From contig JAJUJC010000004.1 in NCBI GenBank assembly GCA_029267335.1, positions 124,001 through 188,000 of the forward strand: a DNA stretch of 64,000 nt, read 5' to 3'. The stretch comes from Intestinibacillus massiliensis (GTDB lineage: Bacteria > Bacillota > Clostridia > Oscillospirales > Butyricicoccaceae). Below the pieces are notes generated by a model. That model had not been told where the DNA came from. It made no database searches and saw only the letters and a list, made by a program, of their open reading frames with translations. Positions 31,109 to 38,284 of the stretch are shown in pieces. Made by a program: the position numbers and the translations under genes. Every line of letters begins with the position of its first letter. Position 1 is the first letter of the stretch.

Positions 31109-33523
31109 ATGACGCAAACCGCAACGAAAGTATTCTCCGACTTCAAGGTCTTTCTCAAGACCCAATACCACAAAACGCCCGCTGAGGCATCGCCGGTCGA
31201 GCTGCATGCCGCACTGTCGCAGGCGCTCATGTCCCGCATCGCGGATGATTGGGACGTCAGTCAGCGCCGCCATGCGTCGCAGCGCCGCGCGCTGTATTTT
31301 TCCGCAGAATTTCTCGTCGGACGCGCAATCTATAACAACCTGCTCTGCCTCGGTCTGACCGAGGAGATCGGTCATCTGCTCGAGGCACAGGGCGCATCGC
31401 TCGAAGCGCTCGAGGAGATCGAGGACGCTGCGCTCGGCAACGGCGGTCTGGGCCGTCTTGCCGCGTGCTACCTCGATTCCGGCGCGACGCTCAACCTGCC
31501 GCTTGACGGCTATGGCATCCGCTACCGCTACGGCCTGTTCAAGCAGACCATCGAAAACGGCTTCCAGAAGGAGCAGGCGGACGACTGGACCGCGCACGGC
31601 GACCCGTGGTCGCTGCGCCGCGACGATCTTGCGGTCGAGGTCGCGTTCGGTGACCAGACCGTGCGTGCCGTACCCTACGACATGCCCATCCTCGGCTACG
31701 GCACGACCCACGTTTCCACCCTGCGCCTGTGGCAGTCCGAGTCGCTCGTCCCGTTCGATTTCGTACGCTTCAACGATCAGGAATATGACGCATCGGTCGC
31801 GGAAAAGAACCGTGCCGAGGACATCTCGCGCGTGCTCTACCCGAACGACTCGACGGACGAGGGCAAGGTGCTGCGCCTGAAGCAGGAATATTTCTTCTCC
31901 TCCGCGTCGCTGCAAGACATGCTGCGCGCCTATGAGTCGGTCCACGGCACGGACTATTCGTCCTTCGCCGCGCTGCATACCATTCAGCTCAACGACACGC
32001 ACCCAGTGCTCGCCATCCCCGAGCTCATCCGCCTGCTCATGGCACGCGGGCTGACCTTTGACGCAGCGTTCGGCATCGCGCGTGAGGTATTCTGCTACAC
32101 GAACCACACGATCATGGCGGAAGCGCTCGAAACCTGGGATCGCGCGCTGCTTGACCGCGCGCTGCCGGGCATGTTCGAGATCATCGAGCGCATCGACGCA
32201 GTACTCGCGCACGAACTGACCGCGAAGAAGGTCGACGCGGCGCAGATGGCGCGCATGTCGATCGTACACCATTGGGAAGAGCAGACCGACGACGAGGACA
32301 CGCCGGTTTGCGAGCGCGCGGTCGCGCGCATGGCGTTCCTCGCGTGCTTTGCGGGACGCTATGTCAACGGCGTAGCACAGCTCCACACCGAGATCCTTAA
32401 AAATGATGTGCTGCATGACTGGTACACGGTCTGGCCCGAGCGTTTCCAGAACAAGACCAACGGCATCACGCAGCGCCGTTGGCTCGCGCTGTGCAACCCC
32501 AAGCTTGCCGCGCTGCTCACCCGTCTGCTCGGGGACGACAGCTGGCTGACCGATCTGTCCCGTCTGGAAACCCTCGATCACTACGCCGAGGACGAGACCA
32601 TCCGAAAGGAATTTGTCGCGCTCAAGGGCGACTGTCGTCATGCGCTTGCCGATTATGTGGAAAAGCTGCACGGCATCGCGCTCGACCCGAACACCCTGCT
32701 CGATGTACAGATCAAGCGTCTGCACGAGTACAAGCGCCAGTTCCTGAACATTCTCGCGATCTTGGAGCTGTATTTTGAGATCAAGGAGGGCACGCTGCGC
32801 GACTTTACGCCCACGACCTTCCTGTTCGCGGCAAAGTCCGCACCGGGCTATGCGCGCGCAAAGGGCATCATCAAGCTCATCGGCGCGGTCTCCGATCTCA
32901 TCGCGGCAGACCCGGTCGTCAGCCGTGTGCTCAAGGTGCAGTTCGTGCCAAACTACAACGTTTCGCTTGCCGAGCACATCATCGCGGCGGCGGACGTTTC
33001 CGAGCAGATCTCGACCGCGGGCACCGAGGCGAGCGGCACCGGCAACATGAAACTCATGGCAAACGGCGCGGTCACGCTCGGTACACTCGACGGCGCGAAC
33101 GTCGAAATTCTCGCGGAGGCGGGTGCGGCGAACGAATACATCTTCGGCGCACACGTCGAGGAGATCCGCGACCGCGCAGCGCAGTACGATCCGAACGCAC
33201 TCTATGCATCCGACGCGCGTATCCGCCGCGTACTCGATGCGCTCATCGACGGCACGCTCGACGACGGGGACACCGGCATGTTCCGTGAGCTGTACGACAG
33301 CATCCTCAAGGGCGCTTCGTGGCACAAGCCCGACCAGTATTACCTGCTGCTCGACTTCGGTCGCTTCCTCGACGCGAAAATCCAGATCAACCGTGACGCC
33401 GCAGACCGCCTGACCTTCGCTAAGAAGGCATGGCACAATATCTGCCACTGCGGTAAGTTCTCGTCCGACCGCGCGATCCGCGAATACGCAAGCGACATCT
33501 GGGAAATCACACCCGTACAATAA
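31109..33523 (+). CDS. glgP: Glycogen/maltodextrin phosphorylase (GT35)
   Basis: 804 residues. It releases glucose 1-phosphate from alpha-glucan chain ends using pyridoxal phosphate. The PLP-binding segment TEASGTGNMKLMANGAVTLG near residue 645 is intact, as are EDAALGNGGLGRLAACYLDS, VPYDMPILGYG and the NGITQRRWL block. ATG 31109 is used; a TTG directly before it (31106) occupies the same place in a repeated initiation sequence as the malQ TTG, so the true start could be one codon earlier. It supplies G1P from oligosaccharides imported by the ABC system. Confidence 0.96.
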   Translation: MTQTATKVFSDFKVFLKTQYHKTPAEASPVELHAALSQALMSRIADDWDVSQRRHASQRRALYFSAEFLVGRAIYNNLLCLGLTEEIGHLLEAQGASLEALEEIEDAALGNGGLGRLAACYLDSGATLNLPLDGYGIRYRYGLFKQTIENGFQKEQADDWTAHGDPWSLRRDDLAVEVAFGDQTVRAVPYDMPILGYGTTHVSTLRLWQSESLVPFDFVRFNDQEYDASVAEKNRAEDISRVLYPNDSTDEGKVLRLKQEYFFSSASLQDMLRAYESVHGTDYSSFAALHTIQLNDTHPVLAIPELIRLLMARGLTFDAAFGIAREVFCYTNHTIMAEALETWDRALLDRALPGMFEIIERIDAVLAHELTAKKVDAAQMARMSIVHHWEEQTDDEDTPVCERAVARMAFLACFAGRYVNGVAQLHTEILKNDVLHDWYTVWPERFQNKTNGITQRRWLALCNPKLAALLTRLLGDDSWLTDLSRLETLDHYAEDETIRKEFVALKGDCRHALADYVEKLHGIALDPNTLLDVQIKRLHEYKRQFLNILAILELYFEIKEGTLRDFTPTTFLFAAKSAPGYARAKGIIKLIGAVSDLIAADPVVSRVLKVQFVPNYNVSLAEHIIAAADVSEQISTAGTEASGTGNMKLMANGAVTLGTLDGANVEILAEAGAANEYIFGAHVEEIRDRAAQYDPNALYASDARIRRVLDALIDGTLDDGDTGMFRELYDSILKGASWHKPDQYYLLLDFGRFLDAKIQINRDAADRLTFAKKAWHNICHCGKFSSDRAIREYASDIWEITPVQ

Positions 33524-33554
33524 TACCGATTTTCCACTCATTTTTCAGCGGCAC

Positions 33555-33665
33555 ACCGTTCGAGTATGGCCTGACGATGCACAGGGTGCAAGCGGCATCA
33601 CGATGCGCGGCATTCCCCCCGGCGAGTACAGCATAAAGGAGACCACCGCACCCGATAATTACAAC
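33555..33665 (+). pseudogene. Fragment of a SpaA/prealbumin-like fold surface protein
   Basis: Between glgP and the porB terminator one plus-strand frame reads TVRVWPDDAQGASGITMRG and then IPPGEYSIKETTAPDNY. The latter is the signature end of Cna-B/SpaA-like repeats in Gram-positive pilins and adhesins. No start codon, signal or sortase motif is associated and the frame runs straight into a terminator hairpin. It is a relic of one repeat, perhaps from a lost or rearranged adhesin gene. Confidence 0.5.
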
Positions 33666-33668
33666 AGC

Positions 33669-33698
33669 AAAAAAGAGCCGATCGAATCGGCTCTTTTT
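33669..33698. terminator. Bidirectional terminator between glgP and porB
   Basis: AAAAAAGAGCCGAT and ATCGGCTCTTTTT arms with a TCGA-type loop. A and T runs flank both sides, so it can serve glgP (plus) and porB (minus). An almost identical hairpin occurs at 45188-45223. Confidence 0.85.
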
Positions 33699-33705
33699 GC
33701 GTATT

Positions 33706-34635
33706 TCAGCGGCATTTTGCGAGAAGCTCGCGCCATTTGCGGTCGACATCCTTTTGTGCGACCTCGAGCATCCACTCGTTGCCCTTGGCGAACATGTGCT
33801 TGAAGCGCCCCTGCTTGCGCAGGAAATCCGCAACAGGAAGCTTGTTTTGCGGCGCATAGGACAGGTGATATACGCCGTCTACGACCTCGTACAGCGGCCA
33901 GACGCAGGTCTCGACCGCGAGGCGGCAGATTTCCGCCATTTCGTCCGCGGGATAGCGCCAACCGCGCGGGCACGGGCTCATCACGTTGAGAAATGCCGGA
34001 CCGGGGGTGTAGATCGCGCGGTGCGCCTTTTCGTGCAGATCGCGGAAGTTGCCAAGAAAGGTCGTCTGTGCGACATAGGGGATGCCGTGCGCGACCATAA
34101 TGGAGGTCAAATCCTTTTTGTTCTGACGCTTGCCGTCGGATACCTTGCCGGTCGGGGAAGTCGTTGCATCGGCAAAACGCGGGGTCGAGCTGGAGCGCTG
34201 AATACCGGTGTTCATGTACGCTTCGTTGTCATAGCACACATAGACCATGTCGTGTCCGCGCTCCATCGCGCCCGACAGCGACTGGAAACCGATGTCATAT
34301 GTGCCGCCGTCGCCGCCAAAGGTGATGAACTTGAACGTATCGTCGATCTTGCCCTTCTTTTTAAGCACGTTGTACGCCGCTTCCACGCCGCCGCAGGTAG
34401 CTGCCGCGTTTTCGAACGCGCTGTGGATGTAGCTGTCCTCCCACGCGGTATAGGGATAGAGGAACGACGACACCTCCAGACAGCCCGTCGCATTCGTCAC
34501 GACCGCGCGATCGTCCTCGTTCAGCGCACGCAGCACTGCACGCACCGTGATGCCCGCGCCGCATCCCGCGCACAGGCGATGACCGGGCGCAAAGCGTTCC
34601 TTTTTCTGCACTTCGGTTTTCAGACTGTATCCCAT
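33706..34635 (-). CDS. porB: 2-oxoacid:ferredoxin oxidoreductase, beta subunit
   Basis: 309 residues of the PorB/VorB family, which binds thiamine pyrophosphate. The N-terminal CAGCGAGI and the central FGGDGGTYDIG (TPP/Mg site) are present, with further Cys in TNATGCLEV and SPCPRGWRYP for the 4Fe-4S cluster. ATG 34635 has AAAGGAG upstream. It is the last gene of the gamma-delta-alpha-beta operon, 1 bp after porA. With the other subunits it interconverts 2-oxoacids and acyl-CoA using ferredoxin. Pyruvate or branched-chain specificity cannot be read directly. Confidence 0.94.
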   Translation of the reverse strand: MGYSLKTEVQKKERFAPGHRLCAGCGAGITVRAVLRALNEDDRAVVTNATGCLEVSSFLYPYTAWEDSYIHSAFENAAATCGGVEAAYNVLKKKGKIDDTFKFITFGGDGGTYDIGFQSLSGAMERGHDMVYVCYDNEAYMNTGIQRSSSTPRFADATTSPTGKVSDGKRQNKKDLTSIMVAHGIPYVAQTTFLGNFRDLHEKAHRAIYTPGPAFLNVMSPCPRGWRYPADEMAEICRLAVETCVWPLYEVVDGVYHLSYAPQNKLPVADFLRKQGRFKHMFAKGNEWMLEVAQKDVDRKWRELLAKCR

Positions 34636-34636
34636 G

Positions 34637-35821
34637 TCATTCGCTCCTTTGTCCGATGTGGCGATAGGTTTCGCCGGTTTTTCCGGTGCGCGCGATGTCC
34701 GCAAGCGCATCGAACACGGTGCACGCGGTGTCGACCGTGAAGTCGCGGCCGCCCAGACCGTAGACGTAGTTCACGCAAAGCGGGCGCTGCGGCAGATCGT
34801 AGAGCGCGCTGCGCGTTTCCGCAAAGAGCGGGCCGCCCGCAGCGGAAAAGCTCTCTGCCTTGTCCATGACCGCGACCGCCTTGCAGCCCGCGAGCGCGGC
34901 CGCAAGCTCTTCCATCGGGAAAGGGCGGAACACGCGCAGCTTGACCATGCCGACGCGGCGCCCCTGTGCGCGCAGCTGATCGACCGCCGCGCGCGCCGTG
35001 CCCGCGGACGAGCCGATGAGCACAAGGGCAAGCTCCGCGTCCTCCATGTGGTAGCTCTCAAACAGACCGTATTTGCGGCCGGAAACGCGTTCAAATGCCT
35101 CCGCGACCTGCAAGATGACCGGCTTCGCCGCTTTCATCGCCTCCGCCTGCTGGATTTTATGCTCCATATAGTAGTGCGTCACGTCGTAGGGGCCGACCGC
35201 GAGCGGATTTTCGTGCTTGAGCAGATAGTGCTCGGGCTGATACTCCCCGACGAAGCCCTTGACGACGTCGTCCTCGAGCAGCTCGATATTTTCCACACCG
35301 TGCGAGGTGATGAAGCCGTCCTGACAGATCATGACCGGCAGACGCACGGCGGAATGTTCCCCGATGGGCATGGCTTGCAGGAAGTTGTCATATGCCTCCT
35401 GATTGGTTTCGGAATAGATCTGGATCCAACCTGCGTCGCGGCAGCCCATGGAATCGGAATGGTCGTTATTGATATTGATCGGGCCGGTGAGTGCGCGGTT
35501 GACGCACGCGAGCGTGATGGGCAGACGGCTCGACGACGCGACATAGAGCAGCTCGAACATAAGCGCAAGACCGCACGACGAGGTTGCCGTGACCGCGCGC
35601 CCGCCCGCCGCCTGCGCACCGATGCAGGTCGAGATTGAGGAGTGCTCGGACTCGACCGTGACAAATTCGGTATCGACCAGTCCGTCCGCGACATACTGCG
35701 CGAAGTACTGGGGAATTTCGGTCGAAGGGGTGATGGGGAATGCACCCATTACGTCAGGGTTGATCTGGCGCATCGCATAAGCGACCGCTTCGTTGCCTGA
35801 AAGGCGTTCTCTGATCGACAT
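34637..35821 (-). CDS. porA: 2-oxoacid:ferredoxin oxidoreductase, alpha subunit
   Basis: 394 residues, the PorA/VorA subunit carrying the pyrimidine-binding part of the TPP site. Landmarks are FPITPSTEIPQYFAQYV, TVESEHSSISTCIGAQAAGG, GPININNDHSDSMGCRD and a C-terminal GMVKLRVFRPFPMEEL (transketolase C-like domain). The start MSIRERLSGNEAVAYAM follows a GGAGG site. It lies directly between porD and porB with 1-bp gaps. Confidence 0.95.
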   Translation of the reverse strand: MSIRERLSGNEAVAYAMRQINPDVMGAFPITPSTEIPQYFAQYVADGLVDTEFVTVESEHSSISTCIGAQAAGGRAVTATSSCGLALMFELLYVASSSRLPITLACVNRALTGPININNDHSDSMGCRDAGWIQIYSETNQEAYDNFLQAMPIGEHSAVRLPVMICQDGFITSHGVENIELLEDDVVKGFVGEYQPEHYLLKHENPLAVGPYDVTHYYMEHKIQQAEAMKAAKPVILQVAEAFERVSGRKYGLFESYHMEDAELALVLIGSSAGTARAAVDQLRAQGRRVGMVKLRVFRPFPMEELAAALAGCKAVAVMDKAESFSAAGGPLFAETRSALYDLPQRPLCVNYVYGLGGRDFTVDTACTVFDALADIARTGKTGETYRHIGQRSE

Positions 35822-35822
35822 G

Positions 35823-36128
35823 TTATGCCTCCTCCTTTGCAAATGAGATCGCCCCGAACGGGCAGACCTTGACGCAGATGCCGCAGCCCTTGCAATGATC
35901 GAGGTCGAAGTCGAGCCGCTGTCCGTTCACGACCGGGATCGAGCTGTCCGGACAGAACGGCACGCACAGCATGCAGTGCTTACACTTCTCGGCATCGAGT
36001 ACAGGAGTGCGCGTGCGCCATTCGCCCGTATGGGTCAGGCGCGAGGTGCCGCCCTCGTAGATCTCGCCGCCGACCGTCATGCGCTGCCACGGCGTATTTT
36101 CGTGGATTTCCGCTGCTTTGAAGCTCAT
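35823..36128 (-). CDS. porD: 2-oxoacid:ferredoxin oxidoreductase, delta (ferredoxin) subunit
   Basis: 101 residues with two 4Fe-4S sites: CKHCMLCVPFCP and CKGCGICVKVCP. This subunit passes electrons from the catalytic alpha/beta core to free ferredoxin. The start ATG at 36128 overlaps the end of the gamma gene by 4 bp. An ORF frame extends upstream but only this part is family-like. Confidence 0.95.
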   Translation of the reverse strand: MSFKAAEIHENTPWQRMTVGGEIYEGGTSRLTHTGEWRTRTPVLDAEKCKHCMLCVPFCPDSSIPVVNGQRLDFDLDHCKGCGICVKVCPFGAISFAKEEA

Positions 36129-36712
36129 CCTACCTGCACCTCCTGCATCGACTGGGTCAGCGCCGCCATGTTGCCCGTAATGACCTGCGGCTTGTGCGAG
36201 AATTTGTGACGGAAAGAGGCTTCCATGTCCGCAACGAACTTGTGCGGCTCGACCACGCCCGAGACCTTGACCGCCGCCGCGAGCATGGGCGTGTTCGGGA
36301 AGTTCTTGCCGAGCGTTTTTTCCGAGATGGCGCGCGCGTCGATCGTGCACACCTTGCCGGAAAAGCCGCCGAGCAACGGACGCACCTCGTCGGGCGACTT
36401 TGCGGTGTTGACGATGATCGCGCCGTCTGCGCGCAGTCCGCGCGTCACATCGACCGCGTCGAGCAGCGTTTCATCGACGACAACGACGTAATCCGGCTCG
36501 TAAATGTTGGAGTGCACCGTGCAGCGCTCGTCGGAAATGCGGTTGTACGCGGTGATCGGCGCGCCCATGCGCTCCGGACCGTACTCCGGAAAACCCTGCA
36601 CATACTTGCCCGAGGAAAACGCCGCGTCCGCAAGCAGCAGGCATGCGGTCTTTGCGCCCTGACCGCCGCGCCCGTGCCAGCGGATCTCGACCGGTTTGTT
36701 CGTCTTTTTCAT
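36125..36712 (-). CDS. porG: 2-oxoacid:ferredoxin oxidoreductase, gamma subunit
   Basis: 195 residues of the PorG/VorG family (also called PorC). It opens MKKTNKPVEIRWHGRGGQG, the CoA-binding Gly-rich signature. It is the first gene of the four-gene operon, immediately downstream of the T-box terminator, with GGAGGGG 8 nt before the ATG. The separate gamma subunit and four-subunit order match archaeal-type POR/VOR enzymes, not the large single-chain clostridial PFOR. Confidence 0.94.
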   Translation of the reverse strand: MKKTNKPVEIRWHGRGGQGAKTACLLLADAAFSSGKYVQGFPEYGPERMGAPITAYNRISDERCTVHSNIYEPDYVVVVDETLLDAVDVTRGLRADGAIIVNTAKSPDEVRPLLGGFSGKVCTIDARAISEKTLGKNFPNTPMLAAAVKVSGVVEPHKFVADMEASFRHKFSHKPQVITGNMAALTQSMQEVQVG

Positions 36713-36740
36713 GACTTGACCCCTCCATTTATCGTTTCAG

Positions 36741-37024
36741 TTCTTTTTTGGCAATAAAAAAACGACCGCCCTGTAAAAGGACGATCGTTAAAAGCTGTTT
36801 TAACGCCGCTGTACCACCTGTTACCGTACCATCATACGTCTCCCGATAACGGCGGGACGCCGTCACGATCTCCCCTGCAAAGCGCAGGTTTGGCGTGCAA
36901 CTCAGGAGTGATATTCGGCTGCCTGCTACTGGTACCGGGCTTGCACTGTCCCCGGCTCGCTGCGACGTTCGCGTGCGGCGGCTTACTGTCTCCGTCTTGG
37001 TCTTTGCGTTCTTTTGTGCTAACG
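36741..37024 (-). promoter_or_regulatory. T-box riboswitch leader, predicted tRNA-Ile (ATC specifier)
   Basis: Read on the minus strand. Stem I has the AGTA S-turn (GACAGTAAGC), the AG-bulge/loop region (GTGCAAGCCC) and the specifier loop GAAT-ATC-ACTCC-TGAG. Aligning GAA-n-NNN-A with the Geobacillus glyQS T-box (GAAA-GGC-AUUC-UUGAG) puts the codon at 36910-36912 as ATC, isoleucine. The T-box sequence AGGTGGTACAGCGG lies near 36809-36823; its TGGT can pair with an ACCA tRNA end. A terminator AACGATCGTCC / GGGCGGTCGTT plus seven Us ends just before porG. Uncharged tRNA-Ile would thus switch on porGDAB. Confidence 0.9.
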
Positions 37025-37030
37025 AGGTAA

Positions 37031-37059
37031 AGTATACGCTGAAATTCCGCGGTGTGCAA
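37031..37059 (-). promoter_or_regulatory. Sigma-A promoter of the T-box/por operon
   Basis: On the minus strand TTGCAC (37054-37059), 17-bp spacer, TATACT (37031-37036). Transcription would start near 37024, giving a leader of about 310 nt before porG. Confidence 0.8.
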
Positions 37060-37109
37060 TGGCGATTTTTCACAAAATACGTCGGAATCGTCCTTGTATT
37101 ATGCACAAA

Positions 37110-37146
37110 TGTCCTCACAAAGAGGACAAAGCGCGTGTTTGTCCTC
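37110..37146. repeat. GTCCTC repeat cluster between divergent promoters
   Basis: TGTCCTC-acaaa-GAGGACA (37110-37128) is an inverted repeat with a 5-bp spacer. A third copy, TTGTCCTC, lies at 37139-37146. The cluster is between the por promoter and the extended -10 at 37191 and could be an operator for either. Confidence 0.45.
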
Positions 37147-37190
37147 GAAACGACCGCTGGAAAAGAGGGGTCGCGTGAAAGACACCTGTG

Positions 37191-37199
37191 TGTTATAAT
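37191..37199 (+). promoter_or_regulatory. Extended -10 promoter for the kinase-like/zinc-ribbon pair
   Basis: TGTTATAAT, with TATAAT at 37194-37199 and a TGn extension. The -35 region is poor. It lies 37 bp before the TTG start at 37237. Confidence 0.6.
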
Positions 37200-37236
37200 G
37201 AAATAACTACTATGAAAAACGTAGGAGGAATGGGTT

Positions 37237-37776
37237 TTGGACAAACAGGTGATCGTCGTCAACGGACGCGGCGGGGTCGGAAAGGACACGCTTTGCAGGC
37301 TTGCAGCGCGGTTTTATCGCGTGCGCAACATTTCCTCTATCACGCCGATCGTGGAGATCGCGCGCTATGCGGGCTGGGACGGCGTGAAAACACCCGCGTC
37401 GCGCCGCTTGCTTTCGCAGCTCAAGCAGGCGTTTACCGAGTGGGGCGATCTGTCGCAGCGCTACTGTCTGGCGCAGTATCAGGAATTTCTCGCGGGGGAC
37501 GAGGACATCCTGTTTGTGCACATCCGCGAGCCGGAGGAGATCGAGCGCTTCCGCCGCGCGATCGGCACGCCGTGTCATACGCTGCTCGTGCGGCGCGGCA
37601 GCCGCGAAGCGCCGCTCGGCAACCGCTCAGATGACAACGTCGCGGAATATGCTTACGACTACTATTTTTACAACGACGGGCCTCTCGCGCGCATGGCGGA
37701 CAGTGTACGCGCCTTTTTCGCGCACATTTTGTCAGATACGCCGCCGCAAACGCCCTATCGTTGGCATTTTGACTGA
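37237..37776 (+). CDS. P-loop kinase-like protein of unknown substrate
   Basis: 179 residues opening MDKQVIVVNGRGGVGKDTL, a Walker A (GRGGVGKDT) with the lysine-aspartate arrangement of nucleotide/nucleoside monophosphate kinases. DEDILFVHIREPEEIERF resembles the strand and LID-proximal region of such kinases, and LLVRRGSREAPLGNRSDD follows. No specific family is certain. TTG 37237 is chosen with AGGAGG 8 nt upstream. It is 17 bp ahead of the zinc-ribbon gene. Confidence 0.8.
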   Translation: MDKQVIVVNGRGGVGKDTLCRLAARFYRVRNISSITPIVEIARYAGWDGVKTPASRRLLSQLKQAFTEWGDLSQRYCLAQYQEFLAGDEDILFVHIREPEEIERFRRAIGTPCHTLLVRRGSREAPLGNRSDDNVAEYAYDYYFYNDGPLARMADSVRAFFAHILSDTPPQTPYRWHFD

Positions 37777-37793
37777 GAAGCGGGAGGAACGGC

Positions 37794-38156
37794 ATGTTTT
37801 TTATCTGCGGGATCGACACGCGCGACAAAGCCCTCGGCTATGCGCGGCAGCTTGTCTGCCCGTGCTGCGGGCGGCTCGGACGGTTCGAGGTGTACGTCAT
37901 GTACACCTGCCTGAGCCTGTTTTTCGTGCCGCTTTTCAAGTGGGGCAGGCGGTATTATGCGCGCGCGTCGTGCTGTGGTGCGGTGTGCGAGATCGACAGT
38001 GCGCTCGGTCGGCGCATCGAGCGCGGCGAGCCAGTCGAACTGACTGCCGCCGATCTGCGCCCGACCGGTGCGCACACGCCGCGGCGCTGTCCGTCCTGCG
38101 GCGCACAGGTTGACGAGGGTTTTCGCTTCTGTCCGCACTGCGGCAAGCCCATCTGA
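37794..38156 (+). CDS. Zinc-ribbon protein
   Basis: 120 residues. An N-terminal CPCCG pair and a later CC couple flank a hydrophobic FEVYVMYTCLSLFFVPLF segment. The C-terminus is a classical zinc ribbon, CPSCGAQVDEGFRFCPHCG. Proteins of this layout (ribbon, buried hydrophobic stretch, ribbon) are common in Clostridia and uncharacterised. The ATG follows GGGAGG. The gene ends before a terminator at 38169. Confidence 0.85.
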   Translation: MFFICGIDTRDKALGYARQLVCPCCGRLGRFEVYVMYTCLSLFFVPLFKWGRRYYARASCCGAVCEIDSALGRRIERGEPVELTAADLRPTGAHTPRRCPSCGAQVDEGFRFCPHCGKPI

Positions 38157-38168
38157 ACAAAACGCCGG

Positions 38169-38197
38169 AAAACGCGCGCGAAAGCACGCGTTTTTTT
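38169..38197 (+). terminator. Terminator after the zinc-ribbon gene
   Basis: AAAACGCG and CGCGTTTT arms (38169-38176, 38187-38194) with a 10-nt loop, followed by Ts to 38197. Confidence 0.75.
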
Positions 38198-38241
38198 GCG
38201 CGAAAAAGGGCATATTTTTTGTTTTCACGCGGTATTTCCTG

Positions 38242-38250
38242 TGGTATAAT
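38242..38250 (+). promoter_or_regulatory. Extended -10 promoter of uraA
   Basis: TGGTATAAT with TATAAT at 38245-38250; a weak -35 TTTTCA lies 17 bp upstream. The predicted leader to TTG 38285 is short and shows no PyrR-type attenuator. Confidence 0.55.
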
Positions 38251-38284
38251 GGAAAAGATAAAACATATTGGGGGGGTAAAACCA

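Noticed and set aside
30947-33541. 864-codon open frame on the minus strand opposite malQ/glgP
   Set aside because: It is an antisense shadow of glgP produced by GC-rich third positions. No RBS, domain or family motif is visible, while glgP on the plus strand carries all catalytic signatures.
36729-37289. 186-codon minus-strand frame across the leader upstream of porG
   Set aside because: The region is a T-box leader with a promoter, terminator and conserved RNA motifs; the frame has no RBS and crosses the terminator.
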